A DNA stretch of 64,000 nt from Caulobacterales bacterium. GTDB lineage: Bacteria > Pseudomonadota > Alphaproteobacteria > Caulobacterales > Aquidulcibacteraceae. How positions within the stretch are numbered: the stretch's first letter is position 1; each line of letters opens with the position of its first letter. Under the pieces are notes generated by a model, which saw only the letters and a program-made list of their open reading frames with translations, searched no databases and was not told where the DNA came from. Position numbers and translations under genes: made by a program. The DNA is taken from the NCBI GenBank assembly GCA_017303355.1, contig JAFLCU010000001.1, positions 62,001 through 126,000 of the forward strand. The letters are read 5' to 3'. This document shows, piece after piece, positions 16,017 to 24,261 of the stretch.

Positions 16017-17056
16017 CAGCGTTCAGCGTCGTCCTGCTGCCGGGCGATGGTGTTGGCCCCGAAGTGACGGCGCAAGCGCGCGCGGCGCTTGAAGCGGTCG
16101 GCAAGCGGTTTGAGCATACGTTCGCGTTCGCGTCGCACCACATTGGCGGCGTGGCGATTGATGCGACGGGCGAACCGCTGCCAGCGGAAACATTGGCGGC
16201 ATGCCAAGCGTCGGACGCGGTGTTCCTCGGCGCTGTTGGCGGACCGAAATGGGATCGCGTGCCGAAGCGGCCGGAGCAAGGCTTGCTCGCGATCCGCAAG
16301 GCGCTTGGGCTTTACGCCAATTTGCGGCCGACTTTGATGCATAAGTCCCTGCTCGACCATTCGCCGCTGAAGCGCGAGATCGTTGAGGGCGTGGACATGC
16401 TCGTGTTCCGTGAACTTACGGGCGGTTCGTATTTCGGCGAGAAAAAGCAAAGCGAGACCGAAGCGAGCGATCTTTGCCTCTATACTGTCGGTGAGATCGA
16501 GCGCATCGCGCGCAAAGCGTTCGCGGCCGCGCGCACGCGCCGCAACAAGGTGACCTCTGTCGACAAAGCCAACGTAATGGCGACGAGCCGGCTCTGGCGC
16601 GAGACGGTGATCCGCATTCACCAGACCGAGTTCGAGGACGTTGAACTCGAACATGTGCTGATCGATTCGATGACGATGCATGTGCTGCGCAACCCGCGCG
16701 CGTATGATGTGATCGTCACCGAGAACATGTTCGGCGACATTCTGACCGACGAACTTTCCGCGCTTGGCGGTTCGCTCGGCTTGGGCGCCTCGGCGTCGCT
16801 GGGCGAATCCGGGCCCGGATTGTTTGAGCCGATCCATGGTTCGGCGCCGGATATCGCGGGCCGCGATCTCGCCAATCCGATCGGCGCCGTGCTTTCAGCG
16901 GCGATGCTGCTGCGGCATGGGCTGAAGCTAAGTGCGGAAGCTGACGCAATCGATGCCGCGGTGACGAGCGCGCTGGAAAGCGGCGCGCGCACGCGCGATC
17001 TGGGCGGCGATCTCGGTTGCACGCGGATGGGCGCCGCAATCCTCGCGCACATTTAG
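16013..17056 (+). CDS. leuB: 3-isopropylmalate dehydrogenase
   Basis: 347 residues. LeuB oxidatively decarboxylates 3-isopropylmalate to 2-oxoisocaproate with NAD. Family hallmarks are LLPGDGVGPEVT, FLGAVGGPKWD, LRPTLMHKSLLDHSPL, REL(T)GGSYFG and the metal-binding VTENMFGDILTDELSALGGSLG, followed by the NAD-binding FEPIHGSAPDIAG. It overlaps leuD by ATGA and is the last gene of the seven-gene ilv-leu unit. leuA, the committed step, is not in this window. Confidence 0.96.
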   Translation: MTAFSVVLLPGDGVGPEVTAQARAALEAVGKRFEHTFAFASHHIGGVAIDATGEPLPAETLAACQASDAVFLGAVGGPKWDRVPKRPEQGLLAIRKALGLYANLRPTLMHKSLLDHSPLKREIVEGVDMLVFRELTGGSYFGEKKQSETEASDLCLYTVGEIERIARKAFAAARTRRNKVTSVDKANVMATSRLWRETVIRIHQTEFEDVELEHVLIDSMTMHVLRNPRAYDVIVTENMFGDILTDELSALGGSLGLGASASLGESGPGLFEPIHGSAPDIAGRDLANPIGAVLSAAMLLRHGLKLSAEADAIDAAVTSALESGARTRDLGGDLGCTRMGAAILAHI

Positions 17057-17110
17057 CGAACAGATAGGCGAACGCCGCGAAGTGTGCTTTGTATCGGCGA
17101 GGAGACCGAT

Positions 17111-18802
17111 ATGCATTCGCGCACGCCTTGGGCCGCGTTCGCCCTGATCGGATTGATCTTCACGCTCGGCGCCTGCTCGACCGCGATACGTGATTTCTTC
17201 CGCGGCTACGCAGAAGGCCATGCGAGCGCACTCGATGCGTATGACATGGGCGCGCTCACGCCCGCACAACGCGGCGCGGTGATTTTCGCGGCGAGCGATT
17301 TCGGCGCGCTGAATACGGACACACTGGAGACGCACGCCGTGCCTTGGCGCTTGGCGGCGACAGCTTTGGTGATGCGCGACGCGGAACTGAACGGCGGCGA
17401 GATTTCGGCCGCGCGTATTCGGCCAATCATGACGCGGTTTGGCTTTCTCTATCCGGAGACGATCGGCAATTGGCCCCAAGGCGTCCCGCAGCCAACGCGT
17501 GCGCTTGAGACACCCCATGGGCTCTCCCTGGGAATCGTTCAACGCAATATGCCGCGCGTTGAGCTGACAGCAGCGAACCTCGCCTGCTCTTCATGCCACG
17601 CAGGCCATACGTTTGACGCGAACGGCGCGCCACGCACCGATATCGCATGGCTGGGCGCGCCGAACACTTCGCTCGATCTCGAGCTTTATGTGCGCGAGGT
17701 GTACGCGGCGTTCAAAGCGGTGCGCGGCGATGAAGAGCGCTTGATCGCGACGATGCGCACCCTGTTTCCCGACACCAGCGACGCGGAAATCAGGACGATC
17801 CAGAGTTTCGTCATGCCGCGCCTGCAAGCGCGCATGGACGCGTTGGAGGCAAGCGGCGATCGCGCGCTCCCGTTCTTGAATGGCGCGCCGGGATTGACGA
17901 ATGGCGTCGCGGCGTTGCGCATGCAATTTGGTTTACTGGACGACGATGCCTACGAGACGGCGCGCGGCTTCACGTCAATCCCCGATCTCGGCGCACGCGG
18001 GTTTCGCTCCGCATTGCTTTATGACGGCGCCTATGCGCCACGCACGGGAGCGCCGGATCGCGCCATGGCGTTCGCGGACATCAGCGGTGCGCACATAGAC
18101 GAGTTGGCCGCCGTGACAGCGTTCTTCACGGTGCCGAGCATGGGCGTCCATCCCGATCGCGCGGCGGCGTACATCGACGAAACGCAAGCAGTGTTCGCGT
18201 TTCTGCGCGACTATCAGGCGCCGCGTTTTCCGGGGCGCGTCGATCCGCATTCGGCGGCGCTGGGACGCGGCCTCTATGCCGCAAGCTGCGCGTCATGCCA
18301 CGGAACGTACGATGAGAGCTTGGAAAATCCGACGCTCGTGTCCTTCCCGAATTGGATTGGGCCATACGACACCGATCCGGGCCGCTGGCAGGTATTCGAT
18401 CGGGGCGTTTCGCATGCGGTGACGCAATCCGCCTATGGTGATCGCATCAATGCGCGCGCGACAGGTGGCTATGCGGCGCCATTGCTTGAAGGGCTTTGGC
18501 TGAGCGCGCCTTATCTGCACAATGGATCGGTGCCGACGCTATGGCACTTGATGCATCCGAACGAACGGCCGGCGCGCTTTCAAGTGGGCGGGCATCGCTT
18601 GGACTATGCGCGTGTGGGCATTGCCGGCGAGCGCGATGCGAACGGCGATTATCTCTATCCGCGCGGCTATCAGCCGTGGTCGACGCCGAGCTTGATCGAC
18701 ACGCGCGCACGCGGGTTTTCGAACCAGGGGCATGTGGCGGAGTTCGAAACCTTGAGCGAAGCGCAGAAACGCGCGCTGCTGGAATATCTCAAACTGCTTT
18801 GA
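17111..18802 (+). CDS. Di-haem cytochrome c lipoprotein
   Basis: 563 residues from ATG 17111. The N-terminus is a lipoprotein signal (a hydrophobic stretch ending IFTLGAC, lipobox Cys near residue 22), so the protein is probably anchored on the periplasmic side of a membrane. Two c-type haem motifs are present, CSSCH (about 159-163) and CASCH (about 393-397). The second sits in a domain resembling MauG/cytochrome c peroxidase-type electron carriers (GRGLYAASCASCHGTYDESL). The substrate is unknown and the specific family is not recognised. It lies 54 bases after leuB but is probably transcribed separately, and its 3' end overlaps the convergent nitroreductase gene by 14 bases. Confidence 0.8.
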   Translation: MHSRTPWAAFALIGLIFTLGACSTAIRDFFRGYAEGHASALDAYDMGALTPAQRGAVIFAASDFGALNTDTLETHAVPWRLAATALVMRDAELNGGEISAARIRPIMTRFGFLYPETIGNWPQGVPQPTRALETPHGLSLGIVQRNMPRVELTAANLACSSCHAGHTFDANGAPRTDIAWLGAPNTSLDLELYVREVYAAFKAVRGDEERLIATMRTLFPDTSDAEIRTIQSFVMPRLQARMDALEASGDRALPFLNGAPGLTNGVAALRMQFGLLDDDAYETARGFTSIPDLGARGFRSALLYDGAYAPRTGAPDRAMAFADISGAHIDELAAVTAFFTVPSMGVHPDRAAAYIDETQAVFAFLRDYQAPRFPGRVDPHSAALGRGLYAASCASCHGTYDESLENPTLVSFPNWIGPYDTDPGRWQVFDRGVSHAVTQSAYGDRINARATGGYAAPLLEGLWLSAPYLHNGSVPTLWHLMHPNERPARFQVGGHRLDYARVGIAGERDANGDYLYPRGYQPWSTPSLIDTRARGFSNQGHVAEFETLSEAQKRALLEYLKLL

Positions 18803-19784
18803 CGATCAGCGCGGTTACGGGCAGTCGTGCGCGCGGCGGTTGCCTCCAATTGGGCGGACGACGGCCGATGCGGAAGACGGTGACGAGCTTGCGGCCGGCG
18901 CCGACGTTATGCTCGCGAAGCAGCTGCGCCGCGACGCGCGGCACGTCGGCGAGCACGGACATGGGGCAAAGCGCGAGCCCTGCCCGATCGATCTCCAGCC
19001 ACACCCGATAGAAACGGCGACCGGTTTCAAACTCCGGCTCGTCGGCTGGCCGATGGAAGAGCGCGACACCGGCGGCGCTGCGTACTTTGCCGCTTTCGGA
19101 GATCAGCGGTTCAGCGAGTCCCATGGAGTCGAGGGTGGGAAATGCTTGAGGGCCGAGCACCACGCCGGCGCCGAAAGCTTCAACAGCCGAGAGCGCCATA
19201 TGCGCGGCGTTGAGGCCATCGCGTTCGTAGCGCGGATGCTTGCGCGACAAGCGCATCCACGAGAGCAATTCGGCACGATAGTCCGGCACGCGGAGCACCT
19301 CCATGCTTGCATCATCGAACACGCGGCCGATGTACTGGAGCGCGGCCGCGCCTTCGATGACGCGGAGATCAGGGCAAGCTTCGGCGATCTTCATGAGCGC
19401 TGCGTGGTCGGCATCGATGGGCTTCGCAAAGGCGCCGCGATAGCTGGCGCGCGTATGCGTGAAAGTTTCGAGCGCATCGCCGACGCCGCCGCTGGCGATG
19501 CGAACGCGGATCGTTTCGCGCGGATCACCGACGCCGTTGAGCTTTTCCATATCGCTGCCCAGGCCGCGCGCGGCGAGCGCGAGCATGAGGCCTTCGAAAG
19601 CCGCGCCGATGCTCTTTTGGTTGTCCTTGCCTTCGGGATCGCCAACAAAAAGACGCCGGCTTGTATCTTCGAGCAGCGTGATGGTGCGATCGTCATCGAC
19701 GCGGAAGCGCGTCGGCTGGATGTTATGCACCGAGGGTGCGCGATTAGCGGCCCCTATCAGCGCGATGAGATCAGCGGCGTTCAT
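18789..19784 (-). CDS. Nitroreductase-family flavoprotein, last gene of the ThiF operon
   Basis: 331 residues. The nitroreductase fold is indicated by the N-terminal FMN-binding IGAANRAPSVHNIQPTRF and by further segments such as THTRASYRGAF and LGPQAF. Length and pattern resemble the Acg-like FMN-binding branch rather than the short NfsB type. In other systems nitroreductases next to E1-like enzymes act as dehydrogenases (thiazole/oxazole-forming clusters), but no YcaO partner exists here. The ATG overlaps the stop of the acetyltransferase gene as ATGA, so it belongs to the same five-gene operon (18789-23886). Substrate unknown. Confidence 0.8.
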   Translation of the reverse strand: MNAADLIALIGAANRAPSVHNIQPTRFRVDDDRTITLLEDTSRRLFVGDPEGKDNQKSIGAAFEGLMLALAARGLGSDMEKLNGVGDPRETIRVRIASGGVGDALETFTHTRASYRGAFAKPIDADHAALMKIAEACPDLRVIEGAAALQYIGRVFDDASMEVLRVPDYRAELLSWMRLSRKHPRYERDGLNAAHMALSAVEAFGAGVVLGPQAFPTLDSMGLAEPLISESGKVRSAAGVALFHRPADEPEFETGRRFYRVWLEIDRAGLALCPMSVLADVPRVAAQLLREHNVGAGRKLVTVFRIGRRPPNWRQPPRARLPVTALIVKAV

Positions 19785-20890
19785 GCGAGTGCTTTGCGAA
19801 AGAGATGAAGGCGATGCAGGCGCTTGGCGCCAAGCTTCTCGACTTGGCGCAAGCTCGCGGCATTGACATCAGCCACCCAGGTTATGCCGAGCTTTTCGTA
19901 TCCGGCGGCGCGCAGATTTGTGACGACGCGATAGAGCATCGCCGTGTTTAGACCGCGACCTTGGTGCGCCTTGGCGGTGGAATAATAGATGATGACGGCG
20001 CGTTTGCGGTTGATGCGTTGCTTTATAAACTCGATCGGCGCGTTCCAGCCATATTCGCCGCGTATCGCCTTCATGAAGGGATTGAGATCGGGGATGCAGA
20101 CGACCACCCCGGCCGCCTGCCCGTTGGCGCGCACGCAGCATGAGATGCGCGGATCGAGGATCCACATCATTTCCTTGGCGTGGAATTCATATTCCTCGCG
20201 CGTGAGCGGTACGAACATGGGGTTTTTGTCGAAGCCGTCATTAAGCGCATGGTGCGCGTCTTCGAGGCGCGCGGCGAAATTGCGCCGATTGATGCTGGTC
20301 CATTCGTACGCTGGGTCATTGAGCGCGGCGCGAGCCTTGCCCGTGAGCAAGGCCTCGGGATTGGCGCGCGTCAAATCAATTTCCCAGGTGCTGACGGGGA
20401 AGAACGACTCGTACTTGTTGTGCTTGAGCAGCGCTGCGACATGCGGCGGCGTATAGATCATGTCGGTGTAAGGTTGCGCCGCGAAGCCTTCGGTGGTGAT
20501 CCCAAGCTGCTGCATGGCGGTGAGATTGAAATTTCCGGCGATTTCGTTGGCGCCCTGCTCGCGCGCGAACGCCTCAGCGGCGCCGAGGAGCGCGGTGGCC
20601 GCTTCTACATCGTCAGCGACGTCGAAGAAGCCAAAATAGGCGCGATTGGTGTTGTGGCGTGTGTTCGACGCCTCGTGCATATGCGCGCTGATCCGGCCGA
20701 TGGCGCGGCGATCGCGGTGCGCCGTGAAGATGCGGAAGGGGTTGCCGGCTTTGAAGAGCGGGTTTTTTGTGGCGTCGAAATAGCGATCGATGTCGCTCCA
20801 CATTGGCGTGACGTAGAGCGAGTTCTGGCCATAGGCGTTGAACGGCGCCTCGAAGAAAGCCCGCCTGTCGCCTTCGCGGAGTTCAAGCAC
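19781..20890 (-). CDS. GNAT-family acetyltransferase-like protein (YghO type)
   Basis: 369 residues from GTG 20890. The N-terminal half (FFEAPFNAYGQNSLYVTPMW, then a NPLFKAGNPF segment) and the core YFGFFDVADDVEAATALLGA match the large YghO-like GNAT family, as I remember it. The C-terminal part carries the acetyl-CoA-binding AKAHQGRGLNTAMLYRVVTN. No signal peptide. The start overlaps the 3' end of the membrane protein gene, and the stop overlaps the nitroreductase ATG. Acceptor substrate unknown; a small-molecule or peptide N-acyltransferase role is possible. Confidence 0.78.
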   Translation of the reverse strand: MLELREGDRRAFFEAPFNAYGQNSLYVTPMWSDIDRYFDATKNPLFKAGNPFRIFTAHRDRRAIGRISAHMHEASNTRHNTNRAYFGFFDVADDVEAATALLGAAEAFAREQGANEIAGNFNLTAMQQLGITTEGFAAQPYTDMIYTPPHVAALLKHNKYESFFPVSTWEIDLTRANPEALLTGKARAALNDPAYEWTSINRRNFAARLEDAHHALNDGFDKNPMFVPLTREEYEFHAKEMMWILDPRISCCVRANGQAAGVVVCIPDLNPFMKAIRGEYGWNAPIEFIKQRINRKRAVIIYYSTAKAHQGRGLNTAMLYRVVTNLRAAGYEKLGITWVADVNAASLRQVEKLGAKRLHRLHLFRKALA

Positions 20891-22067
20891 GGGCGGCCTG
20901 CCCGGCGAGCTTCGCCAAGAGTTGGAGTTGCAGATCGACGTCGACGCCGGCGCCGACGCGCGGGAGATTGACGAAGAGGAGGCGGAGCGGCTCGCGCGTC
21001 ACGAGGATCACATGGGTGGCCTCCTGCTCGTCAAACAGGACATTGAGCTGCTCAAGCGCGCCAGCGCCCCAGACGCGGGCCTCGGCATTGCTGAGCACCG
21101 GGCCTTGGTCGAAACCGCGCAATAGCGCAGTGTGATCATAGCCGGCAAGCGCCGCGCCTTCGAGCAGATGCGCGCGTTGGAGTTCAGGCGCATCGAGCAT
21201 GCGATCGAGGAAGGAATCGAGATTGTTCGTCGGCGCTTCGGCAAAGGCGCGCCAGAACGAAGAGCGTGAGCGCGCTTCACGGAGCTCGCGCACGTATTGC
21301 ACGATACGGAACACCAGCACGAGCGCCGCGATCAGCGCGAACCAGGTAAGCGCAGCGAGCAAAGACGGCGCGCCGAACACGAAGGCAAACACCGCAAAGC
21401 CGAGCGCGGCGGCGAGGATAGCCCAGAACACCTCCTCCACAACACTCAAGCCGCCGCCGCCATGCGCGGTGACGCGCGCGACAGCAAGGATAAAGACAAG
21501 TAGCCCGAGACCGCCGGCGCGGATGGGCGAAACGCCGGCGCCGGCGAGAAAATCCGTCGCGCCGAGCGGCAAGGCGATGATGAGACCGACAAAGAGCGCG
21601 CTGATGGCGCCGTTCTCGCCGACGGAGAGCGAAGCGCGGTCACGCGCGGCAAGGAAGACGGCGAGGCTGATCAGCGAGAGCGAAACAAACGCGCCGAGCG
21701 CGTAGGCAAAAAGAGGCGCGATACCGACAGGACGCAAGATGGCCGCGAGCACGAATACCGCAACACCAGCAGCAATCGCCCTCTTCAGCCAGGATGGCGC
21801 GTGGCGGCGAAGCAAGCCTTCGGCGAGGAAGAGCGCGAAGATCGGCAATAACGCAGCGAGCGCCTCTTCAATCCGACGCAGCGCTTCGACCTCCAGCCAC
21901 CATCGCACCGCACGCACGCCGACGAGCGCCATGAGCACTGTGAAGAGCGCGCCGAGGCGTTGATCCACCGGCGATGCGCCGCGCGCTGAGGTTTGTCCAA
22001 GCACGTAGGCGCCCGCGCCGATGAAGGCGAGCAGGTTGAGCGCAATGCTGGCGGTGGATGTTTCCAT
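20883..22067 (-). CDS. Polytopic membrane protein of the ThiF operon
   Basis: 394 residues, unrecognised. About nine hydrophobic segments fill the first 265 residues (for example ALNLLAFIGAGAYVLG and FALIAALVLVFRIVQYV). They are followed by a soluble C-terminal domain of about 130 residues (ATHVILVTREPLRLLFVNLP) with no identified fold. It could be a transporter for the operon's product or an anchor for the enzymes. The start at ATG 22067 overlaps the thiF-like stop as TGATG; a longer frame upstream only reads through that gene. The 3' end overlaps the acetyltransferase start. Confidence 0.72.
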   Translation of the reverse strand: METSTASIALNLLAFIGAGAYVLGQTSARGASPVDQRLGALFTVLMALVGVRAVRWWLEVEALRRIEEALAALLPIFALFLAEGLLRRHAPSWLKRAIAAGVAVFVLAAILRPVGIAPLFAYALGAFVSLSLISLAVFLAARDRASLSVGENGAISALFVGLIIALPLGATDFLAGAGVSPIRAGGLGLLVFILAVARVTAHGGGGLSVVEEVFWAILAAALGFAVFAFVFGAPSLLAALTWFALIAALVLVFRIVQYVRELREARSRSSFWRAFAEAPTNNLDSFLDRMLDAPELQRAHLLEGAALAGYDHTALLRGFDQGPVLSNAEARVWGAGALEQLNVLFDEQEATHVILVTREPLRLLFVNLPRVGAGVDVDLQLQLLAKLAGQAARA

Positions 22068-22942
22068 CAGGACGCCGTCATCTTCGCCATGAATTGGCGC
22101 ACCAGCGCGCCTTTGATCGCCGAGAGCGGCCACGGCAGCGGTTTTTCCACACACGCGGCGTGCGGGTTGAAGAAATAGCCGCGATCATCGGCGCCGCCCG
22201 TGTGGCCCAGGATCAGGCGGATCGCTTCGTAGGCCATGAGATTGCCGGTGGTGATCACCATCGGCGCGAACGAAAAACGCTTGCGCTTGCCGGCGGCGAG
22301 TTCGGCGGCGATGCCGAGATTGACATATTTGTGCGTGCTCGAATGCGTCAGCGCCCATTCGAGTTCTTTCATCAAGCAGGCTTGGCGATCGTCATCGGTG
22401 ATGGCGCGCCAATCCTTGCCTATGGTGGGATAGTTCATGCGCTCTTCGGGGCGCGGATCGTCGGGGCGAACAACATAGACAGAGGGCAACGTCGCGGCGT
22501 ACGCGTCGATCACGGTCGCGCACTTCTCACGGGCGACGCGATACATGCGTACGCTAGCTTGGGCGTCGTCCGTGCCGTTGACGATGACCGGGTGCGCGGC
22601 CGCGAGCGTTTCGATCTGATCGAGCCATTCGGCGCCGAGTACTTTGAGCTTGGCTTCCGGATTGATGCGCGCGGCCGCTTCGGCGGCCACCTCTGCCTTT
22701 GAGCGCCCGGCTGTATCCGTAAACGCGAAGACTTGACGGTTGAGATTGGAAATCTCGAACGTGTCGATGTCGGCGATGGTGAAATTGCCGACGCCCGCGC
22801 GCAGCAAGGTGAGGAAGCAGGCGCCGCCCATGCCGCCGACGCCGGGAATGAACACATGCGCGGCGCGGAGCTTTTCCTGCTCCTCCTGCGTGACGAAGCC
22901 TAGATTGCGCGTCGTCATTTCAGCATAGGTAAAGGCGTTCAT
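22067..22942 (-). CDS. ThiF/E1-like adenylyltransferase
   Basis: 291 residues. E1-like enzymes adenylate the C-terminus of a protein, peptide or small acid. The nucleotide-binding motif GVGGMGGACFLTLLRAGVG is followed by ADIDTFEISNLNRQVFAF (Asp, Arg and Asn/Gln of the ATP site) and GRSKAEVAAEAAARINP (Lys). The CXXC zinc pairs of MoeB/ThiF are missing, and no clear catalytic Cys loop is seen, so it may adenylate without forming a thioester. No ThiS, MoaD or ubiquitin-like gene lies nearby. The ATG overlaps the stop of the GNAT-like gene (ATGA). It is the defining gene of this five-gene operon. Confidence 0.85.
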   Translation of the reverse strand: MNAFTYAEMTTRNLGFVTQEEQEKLRAAHVFIPGVGGMGGACFLTLLRAGVGNFTIADIDTFEISNLNRQVFAFTDTAGRSKAEVAAEAAARINPEAKLKVLGAEWLDQIETLAAAHPVIVNGTDDAQASVRMYRVAREKCATVIDAYAATLPSVYVVRPDDPRPEERMNYPTIGKDWRAITDDDRQACLMKELEWALTHSSTHKYVNLGIAAELAAGKRKRFSFAPMVITTGNLMAYEAIRLILGHTGGADDRGYFFNPHAACVEKPLPWPLSAIKGALVRQFMAKMTAS

Positions 22943-23886
22943 GCGCGCACCTTGGCGGGGCGCAGCGAGCCCCAGGCTGTATCGGAATCAAACCAGTGCA
23001 GGAGCGGCAGCACCAGCGATTGCAGCGCCAAGAACACGCCACCGAGGATGACGCCCGGCAGTGATTCACGCGGCACCACGTCCCAGACATAGGCTTGAGC
23101 GGCCGTCATGTTCACTTGGCCGAGCTGGAGAAAATCGTCGCCGCGTTGGTAGTCCAACTCGCGCGCGCAGGTTTGGTTGAAGGCGTCCTTGCGATGCTTG
23201 GGCGCATCCTCAAAAGTCTTTTTCAGATCATCGGAGCCGCCGGTATAGGCGTTGGTGATGACGAAGCGGGATTCGTCGAAACTGGCGTCAGGGCCAACGC
23301 CAAAGGCGTGGCGATGCGAGGCCATGATCTGGCGCGCGAGCAGCACGTGTTCGAAGGTCGGCTTGTCGCCGCTCGGCGTTGGATAGACCGACGCGAAGCT
23401 CTCGGCGACCATGCCGAATACGGCCGGCACCTGTGTCACGTTCGAGACCCAGACCGGCCGCGCACCGTGGCGTAGGAACAGAATGAAGCAGGTAAAGCCG
23501 TAGAGCAGCCACGACATGCCGCGATTGCGCGCGGCGGGATCAACCATGACGAGGCCGAGATGCAGCACATCGACGGGACGGCCGCGCAAGCTCACGGGAA
23601 GCCAGGCAAGCGCATTAAAGGCGATCGGCGCGTTGCTCTTGCGATCATAGAGCACTGTGATGACTGAAGCCGCGAGGCGCGCGGGGTCGCCGCCGAGCAC
23701 GCCATAGGTGAGATCGCCATCGGGAAGCGTGGCGCGGGCGACAGTGCGAACGTCAGTCAACAACGCGTCCAACTGCGCCGGGCTCATCCAAAGGCCGGGG
23801 CGATCAACGACGCGCGTACGAATATCAGACGAGGAATTGAGCGTGAGGTCGAGATGCTCCTGGCCCAACGCCCGCAGCCACAACAT
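22939..23886 (-). CDS. GNAT-like (acyl-amino-acid-synthase-like) membrane-tethered protein, first gene of the ThiF operon
   Basis: 315 residues. The middle carries the GNAT motif A pattern in VMVDPAARNRGMSWLLYGF, preceded by beta-strand-like PIAFNALAWLPV. This resembles long-chain N-acyl amino acid synthase type acetyltransferases, but I cannot assign it firmly. Near the C-terminus a hydrophobic segment (LPGVILGGVFLALQSLVLPL) suggests membrane association. The start at ATG 23886 is chosen for the upstream GGAGGG; it is followed by four genes with overlapping junctions. A palindrome containing two GANTC sites lies 41 bases before the start. Confidence 0.7.
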   Translation of the reverse strand: MLWLRALGQEHLDLTLNSSSDIRTRVVDRPGLWMSPAQLDALLTDVRTVARATLPDGDLTYGVLGGDPARLAASVITVLYDRKSNAPIAFNALAWLPVSLRGRPVDVLHLGLVMVDPAARNRGMSWLLYGFTCFILFLRHGARPVWVSNVTQVPAVFGMVAESFASVYPTPSGDKPTFEHVLLARQIMASHRHAFGVGPDASFDESRFVITNAYTGGSDDLKKTFEDAPKHRKDAFNQTCARELDYQRGDDFLQLGQVNMTAAQAYVWDVVPRESLPGVILGGVFLALQSLVLPLLHWFDSDTAWGSLRPAKVRA

Positions 23887-23926
23887 GAGCTCGCCCTCCG
23901 CTTGCGCGGACCTTCGCTGAAGCCGC

Positions 23927-23945
23927 GACTCGCGACAAGCGAGTC
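23927..23945. promoter_or_regulatory. Inverted repeat with paired GANTC sites upstream of the ThiF operon
   Basis: GACTCGC and GCGAGTC are exact inverted repeats around a 5-base spacer. Each arm carries a GANTC site (GACTC 23927-23931, GAGTC 23941-23945), the target of the cell-cycle methylase CcrM of Caulobacterales. It lies about 40 bases before the first gene of the operon. A similar pair precedes the TonB receptor at 27004-27021. Function inferred. Confidence 0.45.
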
Positions 23946-24068
23946 TCAATCAAGTTTACGGTAATATATGCACGTAATGAAATGGGATTTTCTGCGGCCG
24001 CGCCGCTTGCGGCGGCCGCCCCCGGGCTTTATGTCTCCGCCCCTTCATGCTGGCGTCGCGACGCCTGC

Positions 24069-24145
24069 GGTGGGGTAGCTCAGCTGGTTAGAGCGCGGGA
24101 TTCATAACCCCGAGGTCGGGAGTTCAATTCTCCCCCCCACCACCA
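24069..24145 (+). tRNA. tRNA-Met (anticodon CAT)
   Basis: A 77-base cloverleaf. The acceptor stem is GGTGGGG with CCCCACC, then discriminator A and an encoded CCA. D arm AGCTCAGCTGGTTAGAGC, anticodon loop TTCATAA, and T arm GGGAGTTCAATTCTCCC are all present. The fully paired acceptor stem, including its first pair, and the absence of the initiator-type three G-C anticodon pairs in standard order favour the elongator tRNA; one A-C mismatch closes the anticodon stem. It stands alone between the ThiF operon and the TonB receptor. Confidence 0.95.
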
Positions 24146-24192
24146 TTTCCCTTCCTGCCGAACAATGCCGATCCCGCCGCGGGCCGCCAATG

Positions 24193-24221
24193 AAAAACCT
24201 CCCGGCGGTTAGGCCGGGAGG
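24193..24221 (-). terminator. Rho-independent terminator of the TonB-dependent receptor gene
   Basis: On the minus strand CCTCCCGGC and GCCGGGAGG form a perfect 9-base-pair stem with a 6-base loop, followed directly by TTTTT (bases 24197-24193). It lies 40 bases beyond the receptor stop codon. On the plus strand it also follows the tRNA gene but would lack a T run. Confidence 0.85.
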
Positions 24222-24261
24222 CAAGAGGTCGCTGCAGTCTGGGAGGGCTGCGACGACAGTA

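Noticed and set aside
22067..22942. ThiF-like gene as thiamine or molybdenum cofactor biosynthesis (ThiF/MoeB)
   Set aside because: No thiS, thiG or moaD neighbour, no CXXC zinc pairs, and the operon partners are acetyltransferases and a nitroreductase.
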